A stretch of 41,954 bases of DNA from Thermoflexia bacterium. GTDB lineage: Bacteria > Chloroflexota > Anaerolineae > B4-G1. Below the pieces are notes generated by a model that had not been told where the DNA came from, ran no database searches, and saw only the letters and a list, made by a program, of their open reading frames with translations. The stretch covers positions 1 through 41,954 of the forward strand of contig DUEK01000005.1 of the NCBI GenBank assembly GCA_011192155.1, read 5' to 3'. Each line of letters opens with the position of its first letter. Within the stretch, counting starts at the first letter, position 1. Shown here piece by piece: positions 24,688 to 34,697 of this stretch. A program made the position numbers and the translations under genes.

Positions 24688-25767
24688 CTATGTCGTTTTC
24701 AAGATGCGAGTGGCTTCTTCCGGATCTTGCTCTACGTCGTAGGTCAGCACACATCCTCCTAGCCAGAGATGGTCGCCTGGGTTCAGCAGGCCCATCTTGC
24801 CGATTGTGAGTGGTACGCCATTGAGCTTGGTGCCCGTAGTGCTGCCCAAATCCTCTGCGTAGTGGCGCCCGTTGCGAACGAGGATTTTGACGTGGCGGCG
24901 GGCAATGACGTGGGCTGCCTCTTTCTCTTCGCTCAGATCAATATCAGGGGTGAGACCCACTATTTCGTCTCTTCGGCCGATGATCCCCTCACCCCACGTG
25001 GGTAGGGGAAACCGGCGGCCAGTGAACGCGACTCTTAGATAAGCTTGGAACGAATTGGTGTGCGATGAGATTTGCATCTTTGGTATAGAGGCGTAGGTGT
25101 ATTGACAGCGTCCCAGGGCAACTTGATCGTCTGGCTTTAGTTGTACCTTTTGACCAATCTTGAGCCTCTTTCCGTTGACCCGGGTGCCGTTGGTGCTGCC
25201 CAGATCTTCAATTTCGTGCCGTCCATTGTGACCAGTGATGCGGGCGTGGCGGCGGGAGATGACGCGGTGATTCCTGTCATCGTAGCTCAAGTCTACGTCG
25301 GGAGACGCCTTGATCGTCGGGTCAAAGCGGCCGAGCACGAGTGAGCCGGTTCTTGGCAGGGCGATGCGGTGATGCTCCCCTTGCAAGGTGAGGCAGTAGC
25401 GAGAGGGGGTTTGCTTTTCCTTTCTTTTCTCGCCTAGTCGTGATTGAATAGGGGTTGGTCTTCTTGTTGGCTCACGGGCAATCACGGGCGCTGCAGGGAT
25501 GATTTTCTTGGTCTTCTCGGTAGCCTCGACAGGTTTAGGTTTGGCTTTATCTTTCAGACGTTGTCGTAGGGCGGACGGACGGGGCATTCTTGACCTTCGA
25601 TCCATTTTCTCAATCAGACAATCCGCTTGCAGCAACCCCCACAACTCCGTAGTGTCTGTTCCTGATTCAAAGGCACGGTGCATCATCAGCTTGACGCTGT
25701 CGGAGGTGGCGCACTCTTCAATACAGCGTGCACGTGTCTTTTTAGGACAGTTTCGGCAATCGGGCAT
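24688..25767 (-). CDS. protein with two FHA domains and an N-terminal cysteine cluster
   Basis: FHA domains bind phosphothreonine peptides. The 359-residue protein has an N-terminal Cys cluster (C4, C7, C15, C19), a basic linker, FHA1 at ~124-228 (VLGR, ISRRHARI, DLGSTNGTRVNG) and FHA2 at ~242-345 (IGRR, IARRHVKI, DLGSTTGTKLNG). Both keep the Arg, Ser/Ala-x-x-His and Asn/Thr-Gly-Thr residues of the binding site, although FHA2 has Ala instead of Ser in the SxxH position and Thr for Asn in STNGT. It may read out the Ser/Thr kinase encoded 7 kb downstream, but that link is inference. No membrane helix is present. It is transcribed alone, toward glyQS. Confidence 0.86.
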   Translation of the reverse strand: MPDCRNCPKKTRARCIEECATSDSVKLMMHRAFESGTDTTELWGLLQADCLIEKMDRRSRMPRPSALRQRLKDKAKPKPVEATEKTKKIIPAAPVIAREPTRRPTPIQSRLGEKRKEKQTPSRYCLTLQGEHHRIALPRTGSLVLGRFDPTIKASPDVDLSYDDRNHRVISRRHARITGHNGRHEIEDLGSTNGTRVNGKRLKIGQKVQLKPDDQVALGRCQYTYASIPKMQISSHTNSFQAYLRVAFTGRRFPLPTWGEGIIGRRDEIVGLTPDIDLSEEKEAAHVIARRHVKILVRNGRHYAEDLGSTTGTKLNGVPLTIGKMGLLNPGDHLWLGGCVLTYDVEQDPEEATRILKTT

Positions 25768-25903
25768 CTGAAAGCTGCCTCACCAAATTGATAATATCGA
25801 GGAGCGGAGATGTGTTTTCGTCCGCCCTTCATAGGATTTAGAATTTGTGATCTGAAGGTCAGTCTTGTTGTTGTTTTCCTGAAGAGTAGCCTGTAGTTGT
25901 GCA

Positions 25904-25912
25904 ATTATACCA
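25904..25912 (-). promoter_or_regulatory. extended -10 promoter for the FHA gene
   Basis: On the minus strand TGGTATAAT forms an extended -10 element; no good -35 is visible. The predicted start near 25897 gives an untranslated leader of about 130 nt in which I recognise no structured element. Confidence 0.45.
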
Positions 25913-25943
25913 CAAAATGGCAGGCCTTGCGACATTGGCTTGG

Positions 25944-25971
25944 TTGCCCGTCGTCTCGCTTGTGCTATAAT
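25944..25971 (+). promoter_or_regulatory. promoter of the DUF3048 lipoprotein gene
   Basis: TTGCCC (-35) and TATAAT (-10) are 16 bp apart, with the start of transcription near 25978 and a 30-nt leader containing GGAGG before the ATG. Confidence 0.65.
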
Positions 25972-26009
25972 ACGCCGCGTTGCAAAGAGCACAACGGAGG
26001 TGAAGCAGG

Positions 26010-27182
26010 ATGAACCGAGCAGAGCACAAGAAGCGGTTGCGTATTTTGATTTGGGCCACGGTTGGGCTGGCGGCGGCGGCGCTGATTTCCGGGGCACTGA
26101 GTGGCTGTAATGGCGGGGCGGCGGAGGCGACCCCCACGCCGACCCGCACTCCTGCACCAGCGGATACATTACCTCCCACCGACACACCGATGCCAACCTT
26201 CACCCCAACGCCCGCTTTTACCCCGACCCCGACGCCGTTGCCGGAGAACGTCAACCCGCTCACCGGGGAGGTGGTAGCCGATGCTGGCTTGTTGGAGCGC
26301 GTACCGGTGGCGATCAAAATCTCCAATTGGCCTGGTCAGTACGTGCGGCCCCAGGCCGGCATCAACAGCGCCGACTTGATCTTTGAGCATTACAACGAGG
26401 GCTGGTTTTCCAGTCGCTGGACGGCCGTCTATTTGGGAAAAGACCCGGAGCGGGTGGGGCCGGTGCGCAGCGGTCGCTTGATTGACTTGCACATCCCAGC
26501 GATTTACAAGGCGGTTTTTGCCTGTTCTGGCTTTAGCAACGGTGTATTGGAGTTGGTCAAGGATTCAGATATCTATCCCGACCGAGTTGCTTCGCCCAGC
26601 GTCGGCATCGGTGAGCCGGTCTTTTACCGTGATTTCAGCCGTGACGTGCCGATGGAGCACACGATGTATACCAGCCCGGCCCTGGTGCGCGATTGGGCCG
26701 CCGAGCGCGATGTGAGTGGGCGGCAAAAGTTGGAGGGGATGATCTTTTCCGAGGAGCCGGAGGCTGGGGGAGAACCGGCGACGTCTATCCTGGTTCCGTA
26801 CCGCAGCCTGGATGCCGAATGGCGTTACGACGAGGCCAGCGGCCGCTACCAGCGCTGGTCAGATGGAGTTCCGCACACCGATGCGCTCACCGGCGAGCAA
26901 CTCAACGTAGCCAACGTAGTGGTGCTCTACGTGCCGCAGTGGGATACCGACATCATCGAAGACCCCCACAGCGGCGCGTTCTCGATTGAGTTTGCGCTCT
27001 GGTACTCTAACCGCGCTATCATCTTCCGCGATGGGGTGCAGATTGAGGCCTTTTGGCAGCATTGGGAACGGGAGGATATGCTAACGCTGACGGACGAGGA
27101 CGGCATCCCGATCCCGTTGCAGATCGGTAATACCTTCTTTGAGGTGATCCCGCCGGAAGGGTTAGAGATCGTTGTCCAGTAG
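26010..27182 (+). CDS. DUF3048 (YerB-like) lipoprotein
   Basis: The 390-residue protein has an N-terminal signal with lipobox LSGC (Cys33) and a long TPTPT linker to about residue 75. The DUF3048 domain opens NPLTGEVVADAGLLERVPVA and continues with IKISNWPGQYVRPQAGINSA, FEHYNEGWFSSRWTAVY and GPVRSGR, in the usual order; FWQHWER near the end belongs to the C-terminal half of the family. Homologues such as Bacillus YerB are surface lipoproteins without a known activity. GGAGG precedes the ATG. It converges with the AMMECR1 gene 20 bp away, with no clear terminator between them. Confidence 0.9.
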   Translation: MNRAEHKKRLRILIWATVGLAAAALISGALSGCNGGAAEATPTPTRTPAPADTLPPTDTPMPTFTPTPAFTPTPTPLPENVNPLTGEVVADAGLLERVPVAIKISNWPGQYVRPQAGINSADLIFEHYNEGWFSSRWTAVYLGKDPERVGPVRSGRLIDLHIPAIYKAVFACSGFSNGVLELVKDSDIYPDRVASPSVGIGEPVFYRDFSRDVPMEHTMYTSPALVRDWAAERDVSGRQKLEGMIFSEEPEAGGEPATSILVPYRSLDAEWRYDEASGRYQRWSDGVPHTDALTGEQLNVANVVVLYVPQWDTDIIEDPHSGAFSIEFALWYSNRAIIFRDGVQIEAFWQHWEREDMLTLTDEDGIPIPLQIGNTFFEVIPPEGLEIVVQ

Positions 27183-27201
27183 GAGCGCAGTCACCGCGCC
27201 C

Positions 27202-27762
27202 CTACTGGAACTTTTCCACCTGGTAGACGTACACATCAAGGCCGGGATGGCGGTAGGCGTCGGCGGGCAGGCGGGCTTTGAGGCATAATCGCTGCAAAAA
27301 TTGATGGGGGTCCGGCAGCTTTTCCCATACCTGGGGCAGGAAGGTGGCCCGGTTCCAGCCGCGCTCAATGACCACCCCGTCCACGCCTGGGCGCAGCTTG
27401 GCGACAAGATCGTCGGGGCTGTCGTAGGCCAGTGGTTCAGGGGCGCTCAACACAGAGACTTCGATGTGCAGATCATCTAATTCTTCCGCGCTCACCGGCG
27501 GGAAGCGGGGATCGCTAAAGGCCGCGCTGACTGCATTCTCCCGCACATCTGTTGCCAGCGAGCGGCGCGCTTCCAGCGAGCCGATGCAGCCCCGTAACCG
27601 CCCCTGTTTGGTCAGCGTGACAAAGCTGGCCCCATCGCGCTGCAAATTCTCCGTTACAGCGTCTGCGTCTGCCGGCGGCGGTTCCTGGCGGTTGACTGCC
27701 TGAGTGATCGCCTCCCGCGCCAGCTTTAATAGCGTTTGTTGTTCTTCGGGTGTGAGAATCAT
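27202..27762 (-). CDS. AMMECR1-domain protein (AmmeMemoRadiSam system protein A)
   Basis: The 186-residue protein is almost entirely one AMMECR1 domain. The family-defining LRGCIGSLE lies near residue 56, followed by NAVSAAFSDPRFPPVSAEEL and VIERGWNRATFLPQVWEKLP, all standard AMMECR1 blocks. The conserved cysteine in LRGCIG is proposed to be functional, but no activity is established. The ATG lies 14 bp after the stop of the MEMO-family gene and is preceded by GAGGA, so the two are cotranscribed. The third partner often found with them, a radical SAM enzyme, is not in this window. Confidence 0.93.
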   Translation of the reverse strand: MILTPEEQQTLLKLAREAITQAVNRQEPPPADADAVTENLQRDGASFVTLTKQGRLRGCIGSLEARRSLATDVRENAVSAAFSDPRFPPVSAEELDDLHIEVSVLSAPEPLAYDSPDDLVAKLRPGVDGVVIERGWNRATFLPQVWEKLPDPHQFLQRLCLKARLPADAYRHPGLDVYVYQVEKFQ

Positions 27763-27776
27763 ACTCGTTTCCTCAT

Positions 27777-28586
27777 TTACTCATTTGCCTCCGTATACAC
27801 GACCGAACCGTAGCCCACGACCCGTAACTTGTCGCCCGCTGTATCGCCGGAGGTGCGATAGTCCAGCAGATGGGGCTGCCAGCCCTTGCGGCGGGCGATG
27901 GACATCAGCGTCACTATGGGCGCGCTGCCGCAAGCCTCGCCGCGCAGCACGCCCGCCTCGTCGCCGGCTATCACCGCGTCCAGCACAGCGCGATCTAGTT
28001 GTTGCGCCTTGTCGTGTGGATAGAAATGGCTCAAGTCGCTGGATACGATGATCAGATCGTCCTCGCCGACGTGCTCGACCAGTTCCACAGTCACCTTCTG
28101 TGGGTCCACATCGCCGAACAGCATGGGGACCAGTCGGAAATCCGATAACGTCATTTGCAGGAAGGGTACTTCCACTTCAAGACAGTGTTCGGGCGCGTGG
28201 GCCTGTGGGGCGCGGGTGTAGAGCGGCGAGCGGGCTAACATCTCCGCCACCCGATCAACGGCGATGGGAACGTCGCCCAGAGGGGTGCGGAAGGCGGAGT
28301 ATTCCCCCAACGCCACGCCGTGGAAAGGGACGCGGTGAGCCGGGCCGAGCAAAAAGACGGTCCATTCATTTTTGGGGAGCGTCGTCAGCGCACGGAAGGC
28401 GTATCCGGCCGTGGGGCCGGAGTAGACGTAGCCAGCGTGGGGCGCGATGATGGCGCGGACGACGCCTAAATCTTTTGGCAGCGTCACCCCTTCCAAGTAC
28501 TTTTGGATGCTCTGCCGCAGCACATCGGGGTCGCCGGGGTAGAAATGACCGGCGACGGCTGGTTGCCGAATAGGTAGTTCAGACAT
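27777..28586 (-). CDS. MEMO1 family protein (AmmeMemoRadiSam system protein B)
   Basis: The protein of about 269 residues resembles the MEMO/non-haem dioxygenase-like fold. Blocks are RQPAVAGHFYPGDP at the start, IIAPHAGYVYSGPTAGYAF near residue 47, LLGPAHRVPF, and ISSDLSHFYPHD in the form VSSDLSHFYPHD. Conserved histidines (PHAGY, GPAHR, SHFYPH) are in the positions of the family's metal-like pocket. I chose the second of two adjacent ATGs because GGAGG is 6 nt upstream of it; longer versions read into a repeat at 28611. It is the first gene of the pair with AMMECR1. The joint role is not established. Confidence 0.92.
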   Translation of the reverse strand: MSELPIRQPAVAGHFYPGDPDVLRQSIQKYLEGVTLPKDLGVVRAIIAPHAGYVYSGPTAGYAFRALTTLPKNEWTVFLLGPAHRVPFHGVALGEYSAFRTPLGDVPIAVDRVAEMLARSPLYTRAPQAHAPEHCLEVEVPFLQMTLSDFRLVPMLFGDVDPQKVTVELVEHVGEDDLIIVSSDLSHFYPHDKAQQLDRAVLDAVIAGDEAGVLRGEACGSAPIVTLMSIARRKGWQPHLLDYRTSGDTAGDKLRVVGYGSVVYTEANE

Positions 28587-28610
28587 CATGCACCTCCGTA
28601 TCAATAAACG

Positions 28611-28695
28611 CATTACGGTAAAAGTGACACATTTGTTACACAGGGCCACACAGAGAAGTCACGGAGAGCCTCAGAGCGCTTTTCTTTGTGTCTCG
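28611..28695. repeat. half copy of the 7887-8013 repeat
   Basis: CATTACGGTAAAAGTGACAC, then TTGTTACAC, GAGAGCCTC and GCTTTTCTTTGTGT follow in the same order as at 7887-7955, with a few substitutions and a short insertion. The inverted second half is missing. It forms the upstream region of the MEMO-family gene. Confidence 0.65.
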
Positions 28696-28762
28696 AGTCT
28701 GGCAAATTTTCAGAATGCCCACATCTTGGGGTAGGCAACAATAAAGGCGCTAGATATGGGGG

Positions 28763-28823
28763 TTCGTAGTAGCGGCTTTAGCCGCTTTTGAGCCTTTTGG
28801 ACGGCTGAAGCCGTCACTACGAA
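28763..28823. repeat. 61-bp palindromic repeat
   Basis: The ends TTCGTAGT / ACTACGAA are complementary. Inner GCGGCTTTAGCCGC and ACGGCTGAAGCCGT are each self-complementary. GGCTTTAGCC is also the internal palindrome of family A elements. No coding function; it sits just upstream of the yvcK promoter. Confidence 0.7.
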
Positions 28824-28854
28824 CAAAAACGCCAGACTCCAGACGTACCATCCG

Positions 28855-28883
28855 TTGACGTCTGTGCTGCGTTCGGTTATAAT
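28855..28883 (+). promoter_or_regulatory. near-consensus promoter, probably leaderless, of yvcK-like gene
   Basis: TTGACG (-35) and TATAAT (-10) are exactly 17 bp apart. Six bases later comes the GTG start codon, so the predicted first transcribed base coincides with the start codon. No Shine-Dalgarno is possible in such a message. Confidence 0.7.
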
Positions 28884-28889
28884 AGAACT

Positions 28890-30164
28890 GTGGGATTTCA
28901 CAGATACATCCAATCCGCCCTTAAATGGCTGACCCCCGGCATAGGGCTCAAACGCTGGTTGCTGCTTTTGGCCTGCGGCATCGTGTTTTTGAGCCTGGGT
29001 TTTAGCTTTCTGCTCAAGCAATCTTGTACTTTGTCAGGCTTGTTCTATTATTTGACTTTTCAGTTCATCCCGTATGGCCTGCGGGTTGGGCTTTTGGGGC
29101 TGGCCGGTGTGGCAGCAGTAGTGATCGCGCTGTTCGGTCTCAACCGGGCGCTGCTAAAACCCTTCACAGAAGCCGACACAGAGATGGTGGTGAATGCCGT
29201 GTACCGTTACCGTCAGCGCGGACGCGGGCCAAAGATAGTCGCCATCGGGGGAGGGCACGGCCTTTCCGTTCTGCTGCGCGGACTAAAGCGCCACACATCC
29301 AACGTCACCGCTATCGTCACCGTCGCTGACGACGGGGGCAGTTCGGGGCGCTTGCGGCGCGAGCTGGGCGTGCTGCCGCCGGGCGACTTTCGCAACTGCA
29401 TCGCCGCCTTGGCCGACAATGAAGCACTGACGACTCAATTATTCCAATACCGCTTTGGCGATGGAAACGGGCTTGACGGTCACAGCTTTGGCAATCTCTT
29501 TATCACCGCGATGGCAGAAGTGACTGGCAGCTTCGAACGGGCAATTCTGGAATCGGGGCGCGTGCTAGCGATCCAGGGGCGCGTGCTTCCCAGTACGTTG
29601 CGCGACGTGACGTTGATGGCCGACCTGCGGGCCGAGTCGGCCGGCGTCAGCCGCGTAAGCGGCGAATCGAACATCACGGAGGCAAATGGAGTCATCAAGC
29701 GGGTCTACCTGGAACCCGACGACATTCCCGCCTATCCCGAGGTAGTGCGCGCACTGCTAGAGGCGGACCTGATCGTGGCTGGTCCCGGCAGCCTTTACAC
29801 CAGCGTCCTCCCCAACCTGCTCGTGCCGGACGTGGCGCGGGCGGTCGCGACCAGCCGCGCACTCAAGGTCTATGTCTGCAACGTCGCCACCCAGCGCGGT
29901 GAGACGGAGGGGTATAGCGCGGGCGAGCACGTCGCCGCGCTGGAGGCGCACGTGGAAACCGGTCTCTTCCCGCTGGTGTTGGTCAATGATAACTTGAATG
30001 TGGATTTTGACGCTCCCGCTGGGGTCGAGATGGTGTCGCCGGACTCGCCGCCCGATGCAAAATATCGCTTGGTCGCCGCCGATCTGGTTGCTACTGCTCA
30101 TCCCTGGCGGCACGATAGCAACAAATTGGCGCGGGTATTGTTGGATTTAATTGGAGGACAGTAG
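28890..30164 (+). CDS. YvcK/CofD-like gluconeogenesis factor with N-terminal membrane anchor
   Basis: YvcK-like proteins are needed for growth on gluconeogenic carbon sources and for cell shape, and bind UDP-GlcNAc-type ligands. The 424-residue protein has two or three N-terminal hydrophobic segments (about 22-42 and 63-83) absent from the Bacillus form. The conserved core follows: AIGGGHGLSVLLRGLK near 118, TVADDGGSSGRL near 144, PPGDFRNC near 163, HSFGNLFI and GPGSLYTSVLPNLLV. The GTG start matches the predicted transcription start. It lies 100 bp upstream of gap, so a shared role in sugar-phosphate flux is reasonable. The extra membrane region suggests it acts at the membrane. Confidence 0.92.
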   Translation: MGFHRYIQSALKWLTPGIGLKRWLLLLACGIVFLSLGFSFLLKQSCTLSGLFYYLTFQFIPYGLRVGLLGLAGVAAVVIALFGLNRALLKPFTEADTEMVVNAVYRYRQRGRGPKIVAIGGGHGLSVLLRGLKRHTSNVTAIVTVADDGGSSGRLRRELGVLPPGDFRNCIAALADNEALTTQLFQYRFGDGNGLDGHSFGNLFITAMAEVTGSFERAILESGRVLAIQGRVLPSTLRDVTLMADLRAESAGVSRVSGESNITEANGVIKRVYLEPDDIPAYPEVVRALLEADLIVAGPGSLYTSVLPNLLVPDVARAVATSRALKVYVCNVATQRGETEGYSAGEHVAALEAHVETGLFPLVLVNDNLNVDFDAPAGVEMVSPDSPPDAKYRLVAADLVATAHPWRHDSNKLARVLLDLIGGQ

Positions 30165-30252
30165 CCCTGAAGCACAAGCTACTCTGACACATCACGTTTT
30201 ACATTTCACGACCTGGAATATCGAATTAGAAACAACTATTGATCTGATCTAA

Positions 30253-31284
<1,032 letters not shown>

Positions 31285-31293
31285 ACAAATATC

Positions 31294-32466
31294 GTGAACA
31301 AGAAAACTATCCGTGACGTGGACGTGCGCGGCAAGCGCGTGCTCGCGCGCGTAGATTTTAACGTACCGCTAAAAGATGGCGCGGTGGCCGATGATACCCG
31401 CATCCTGGCCGCGCTGCCCACGTTGAACTATTTGCTGGAACAAGGCGCGGCCCTGATCCTGTGCTCGCACCTGGGCCGGCCCAAGGGCAAGATCGCGCCA
31501 GGGCTGAGAATGGACCCGGTGGCGGCGCGGCTTGCAGAGCTGCTGAACCGCCCGGTGACAAAGCTCGACGATTGCGTCGGGCCGGAGGTCAAAGCGGCGG
31601 CCCAAGCCATGCAGCCCGGTGACGTCATTCTACTGGAGAACACCCGTTTCCACCCGGAGGAAAAAGCCAACGACGCCGGGTTCGCACAGCAACTGGCCGG
31701 CCTGGCCGAGCTGTACGTCAACGACGCCTTTGGCTCGGCCCATCGCGCCCACGCTTCCACAGAGGGAGTGGCGCGCCGCCTACCGGCCGTGGCCGGCTTT
31801 CTGATGGAGAAGGAACTGGAATTCCTCGGTCGGGCGGTAGAGAATCCCAAACGCCCCTTCGTCGCCATCCTGGGCGGGGCCAAAATCTCGGACAAGGTCA
31901 GCGTCATCGAAAGTCTGCTGGCCCAATGCGACCGCTTGCTCATCGGTGGCGGCATGGCCAATACCTTCTTCGCGGCGATGGGTTTTGAGATGGGTGACAG
32001 CCTGGTAGAAAAAGAAGCTGTATCAACAGCCGCATCGCTCCTCAAGAGCACCGGAGGCCGGATCGTTTTGCCCGTTGACGTGGTCATCGCCGACAGGTTC
32101 GATAACGACGCTAACTCCCGCGTCGTGGCCCCGAATGAGGTCACTGCCGGCTGGCGCATCCTCGATATTGGCCCCAAAACTGTGCCAACCTTTGAATCGG
32201 CGCTGAGCGGGGCCAAGACCGTAATCTGGAACGGGCCGCTGGGCGTGTTCGAGATGAGTCGCTTTGCGTGGGGCACTTTCAAGGTAGCGCAGTTGTTGGC
32301 CGAATTAGACGCCGTGACCATCATCGGCGGCGGCGACTCGGCGGCGGCGGTGCGTCAGGCCGGGCTGGCGGATAGAATGACCCACGTCTCCACCGGCGGC
32401 GGGGCCAGCCTGGAATTGCTGGAAGGGAAAGTCTTGCCGGGCGTAGCGGCGTTGATAGACAAGTAA
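31294..32466 (+). CDS. pgk: phosphoglycerate kinase
   Basis: The enzyme transfers phosphate between 1,3-bisphosphoglycerate and ADP. The 390-residue protein shows [11 protein letters not shown] (19-29), SHLGRPKGK (58-66), [40 protein letters not shown] and the C-terminal [13 protein letters not shown]...[14 protein letters not shown] nucleotide-binding blocks. Its start is GTG, 9 bp after the gap stop, with only a weak GAGAG-type ribosome site, so coupling to gap translation is likely. A family B mobile element begins 13 bp past the stop and separates it from the kinase gene. Confidence 0.97.
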   Translation: MNKKTIRDVDVRGKRVLARVDFNVPLKDGAVADDTRILAALPTLNYLLEQGAALILCSHLGRPKGKIAPGLRMDPVAARLAELLNRPVTKLDDCVGPEVKAAAQAMQPGDVILLENTRFHPEEKANDAGFAQQLAGLAELYVNDAFGSAHRAHASTEGVARRLPAVAGFLMEKELEFLGRAVENPKRPFVAILGGAKISDKVSVIESLLAQCDRLLIGGGMANTFFAAMGFEMGDSLVEKEAVSTAASLLKSTGGRIVLPVDVVIADRFDNDANSRVVAPNEVTAGWRILDIGPKTVPTFESALSGAKTVIWNGPLGVFEMSRFAWGTFKVAQLLAELDAVTIIGGGDSAAAVRQAGLADRMTHVSTGGGASLELLEGKVLPGVAALIDK

Positions 32467-32479
32467 GAGAATTATCAGA

Positions 32480-32625
32480 CTCAGTAGATCCAAATTTCAG
32501 ACCTCGGAGGTCTCGGAAGGTGACATTGGCAGCAAAATTGCTTAGATTGCGGCCGTTTTTACCGGCAAAGGCGCTCTCGAGAGACCTCCGAGGTCTTGTT
32601 GTCGTAACATTTTGGATCTACTGAG
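32480..32625 (+). mobile_element. 146-bp MITE-like element, family B copy 3
   Basis: Same ends, length and internal AGACCTC palindromes as the copies at 18095 and 24488. Like the 24488 copy it starts just after a stop codon (pgk, 13 bp) in the same orientation relative to the gene. Its flanks also read AGACT on both sides when the element is taken to start at CAGTAG. Confidence 0.88.
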
Positions 32626-32658
32626 ACTCTCTTCATTTTACCCGAGCTTTAACGGTTT

Positions 32659-32687
32659 TTGACCTCTTGACCCAGAATTGATATCGT
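32659..32687 (+). promoter_or_regulatory. possible promoter of the Ser/Thr kinase gene
   Basis: TTGACC and TATCGT, 17 bp apart, lie between the mobile element and the kinase gene, with a start about 37 nt before the ATG. The -10 match is only fair. The sequence TATCGTGGAGC recurs at 36411 upstream of the next lipoprotein cluster. Confidence 0.35.
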
Positions 32688-32730
32688 GGAGCCAATGCGA
32701 GTGTCTAGCTTTTAGAGATAGGAGACAGCG

Positions 32731-34665
32731 ATGCCATTCACCAATGGTGAAAACGTGGGCGCGTACCGGATCGTGGAGAAGCTGGGCCAGGGAGGCATGG
32801 CGACGGTTTTCAAAGCCTACCACCCCGCGCTCGACCGTTACGTCGCCATCAAAGTCATGCACCCGGCCTTTGCGGGAGACCCCAACTTTCTGGCGCGCTT
32901 CCAACGAGAGGCCCGCATCGTCGCCAAACTCGATCACCCTCACGTCGTCCCCATCTATGATTACTCCAGCCATCGTGGACACCCCTACCTGGTGATGCGC
33001 TTTGTTGCAGGGGAAACGCTCAAGGCGCGGATGGAGCGCGGCGCCCTGGACATACAGGAGGTTCTGCGCATCGCGCAGGCGGTCGGCCAGGCGCTGACCT
33101 ACGCCCACGGGCAAGGCGTCCTGCACCGCGACATCAAGCCCTCCAATATCCTCCTCACGCCCGACGGCGGCGTCTACCTGACCGACTTTGGGCTGGCGCG
33201 CATGGCCGAGGCCGGCGAATCCACCCTCTCCCGCGACATGATGTTGGGCACGCCCCAGTACGTCGCGCCAGAGCAGGCCAAGGGGATAAAAGAGCTCGAC
33301 GCCCGCACCGACGTCTATTCGCTGGGAGTCGTGCTCTACGAGTTGCTGGTGGGCCGGCCGCCCTTCGTCGCCGACACGCCTTTTGCCGTCATTCACGATC
33401 ACATCTTTACCCCATTGCCGCTCCCCAGCGAACTGAACCCCGACCTGCCTGAGCCGGCGCAGAGATTGCTGCTCAAAGCGCTGGCCAAGGAGCCAGACGA
33501 CCGCTTCCAATCGGTGGAGGAATTGACCAACGCCCTCGACACAAGCCTAAAGCCCACACTCACGTCCACGCCGGCGGAGACGGTCGCCGCGTCATCGGAG
33601 ACTATTGTCGTGCCGCCGCCCCAGGTTGAGGCAGTAGAGAGAATACAAGTCAGAAAAGAAAAGCAGAAACCCAAGAAAAGTCGTCCATGGCTCTGGGCTG
33701 TGGCTGGCGCAGCGGCTTTGCTCTGCCTGATCGTGATTGCCCTGTTTTTGACCAGGGGACTCCGGCAGCGACGGGCCGTCGAGCCCCCCACAGTCGAGCA
33801 GGCCGACGTCATTCCCATGCCAGAGAACATCGAGCAACTTTTGGAAGACGCGCGGGTCGCCGGAGAAGAAGGGAACTTTGAGGGCGCTCTGGAACTGTAT
33901 CGGCAGGCTATGGACACCGACCCACACCTGATCCCGGCCTATATGGGCGCCAGTGAACTTTTAATCAAGATGGATAACATAGATCAGGCCATACAAGTTC
34001 TCAATAAAGGAATACGGGCCAACCCCGATGACCCATTGCTGCACAAGCGGCTGGCCGGGATCGGCTTGTTGACAGAAGGGTGGGATGTAGCAGAGAAAGA
34101 GTCGCGGTGGCTGCTGCAAGAGATGCCCGAGGACGCTTTTTCTCACACCTACGCTGCGGTGCTTATGCTAGCCCAGGAACACCCGTGCGAGGAGGCCCGC
34201 CCAGAGCTGGAGGCGGCCCTGGCGCTCGACCCTGAGTTGGCCTGGACTCACTACGGTCTGGCTCTCTGCGCTCTCCAAGAACGTAACGTGAACGAGGCGC
34301 GGGCCGAACTAGAGTTCGTGCTCGGCCAGGATAACACTCCTCCTCTCTTGAGAGCGCGCGCCGAGCAAAAACTGAATATGCTAGATCAGAGGGAGCCAGG
34401 GGCTATTGAGCGGGAGTTTAATGAGTTGATCTCGATAGCCAATGAAATTCCCCGGCAAGACCTGCGCAGGCCGCTCAAAGAAATGCTTGACCACGCCCGC
34501 AGGATCTGGGAGCAAGGGGACAAGAACGGGGCTATCCAGATACTCGAGGAAACTCGCGGCTGGGTACACGAGAACTGGGACGAACTCGGCGAACCACTGG
34601 CCGGAGATTTGAGCGCACGGTTAGATAACATCATCCACATGGCGCTCGAGTTGGGCCAGCCGTAG
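32731..34665 (+). CDS. transmembrane Ser/Thr protein kinase with extracytoplasmic TPR domain
   Basis: This 644-residue PknB-type kinase has an N-terminal catalytic domain (~11-270): P-loop GQGGMATVFKAY, Lys41 in VAIKVM, HRDIKPSN (Asp134 catalytic), DFG at 152-154 and GTPQYVAPEQ. A basic juxtamembrane stretch and one membrane helix (~319-341) follow, then TPR-like repeats (~365-540) outside the cell and a helical C-terminal region. All catalytic residues are present, so it should be active. AGGAGA precedes the ATG. It lies between pgk and tpiA, which hints at control of central carbon enzymes, though this is inference. FHA-domain protein 24688-25767 is a candidate reader. Confidence 0.94.
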   Translation: MPFTNGENVGAYRIVEKLGQGGMATVFKAYHPALDRYVAIKVMHPAFAGDPNFLARFQREARIVAKLDHPHVVPIYDYSSHRGHPYLVMRFVAGETLKARMERGALDIQEVLRIAQAVGQALTYAHGQGVLHRDIKPSNILLTPDGGVYLTDFGLARMAEAGESTLSRDMMLGTPQYVAPEQAKGIKELDARTDVYSLGVVLYELLVGRPPFVADTPFAVIHDHIFTPLPLPSELNPDLPEPAQRLLLKALAKEPDDRFQSVEELTNALDTSLKPTLTSTPAETVAASSETIVVPPPQVEAVERIQVRKEKQKPKKSRPWLWAVAGAAALLCLIVIALFLTRGLRQRRAVEPPTVEQADVIPMPENIEQLLEDARVAGEEGNFEGALELYRQAMDTDPHLIPAYMGASELLIKMDNIDQAIQVLNKGIRANPDDPLLHKRLAGIGLLTEGWDVAEKESRWLLQEMPEDAFSHTYAAVLMLAQEHPCEEARPELEAALALDPELAWTHYGLALCALQERNVNEARAELEFVLGQDNTPPLLRARAEQKLNMLDQREPGAIEREFNELISIANEIPRQDLRRPLKEMLDHARRIWEQGDKNGAIQILEETRGWVHENWDELGEPLAGDLSARLDNIIHMALELGQP

Positions 34666-34697
34666 CACAAACTGAAACTTTATCGGAGGGAGAAAAT

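Noticed and set aside
31428-32324. 298-codon open frame antisense to pgk
   Set aside because: Ser/Ala/Arg-rich shadow of a clearly real pgk gene.
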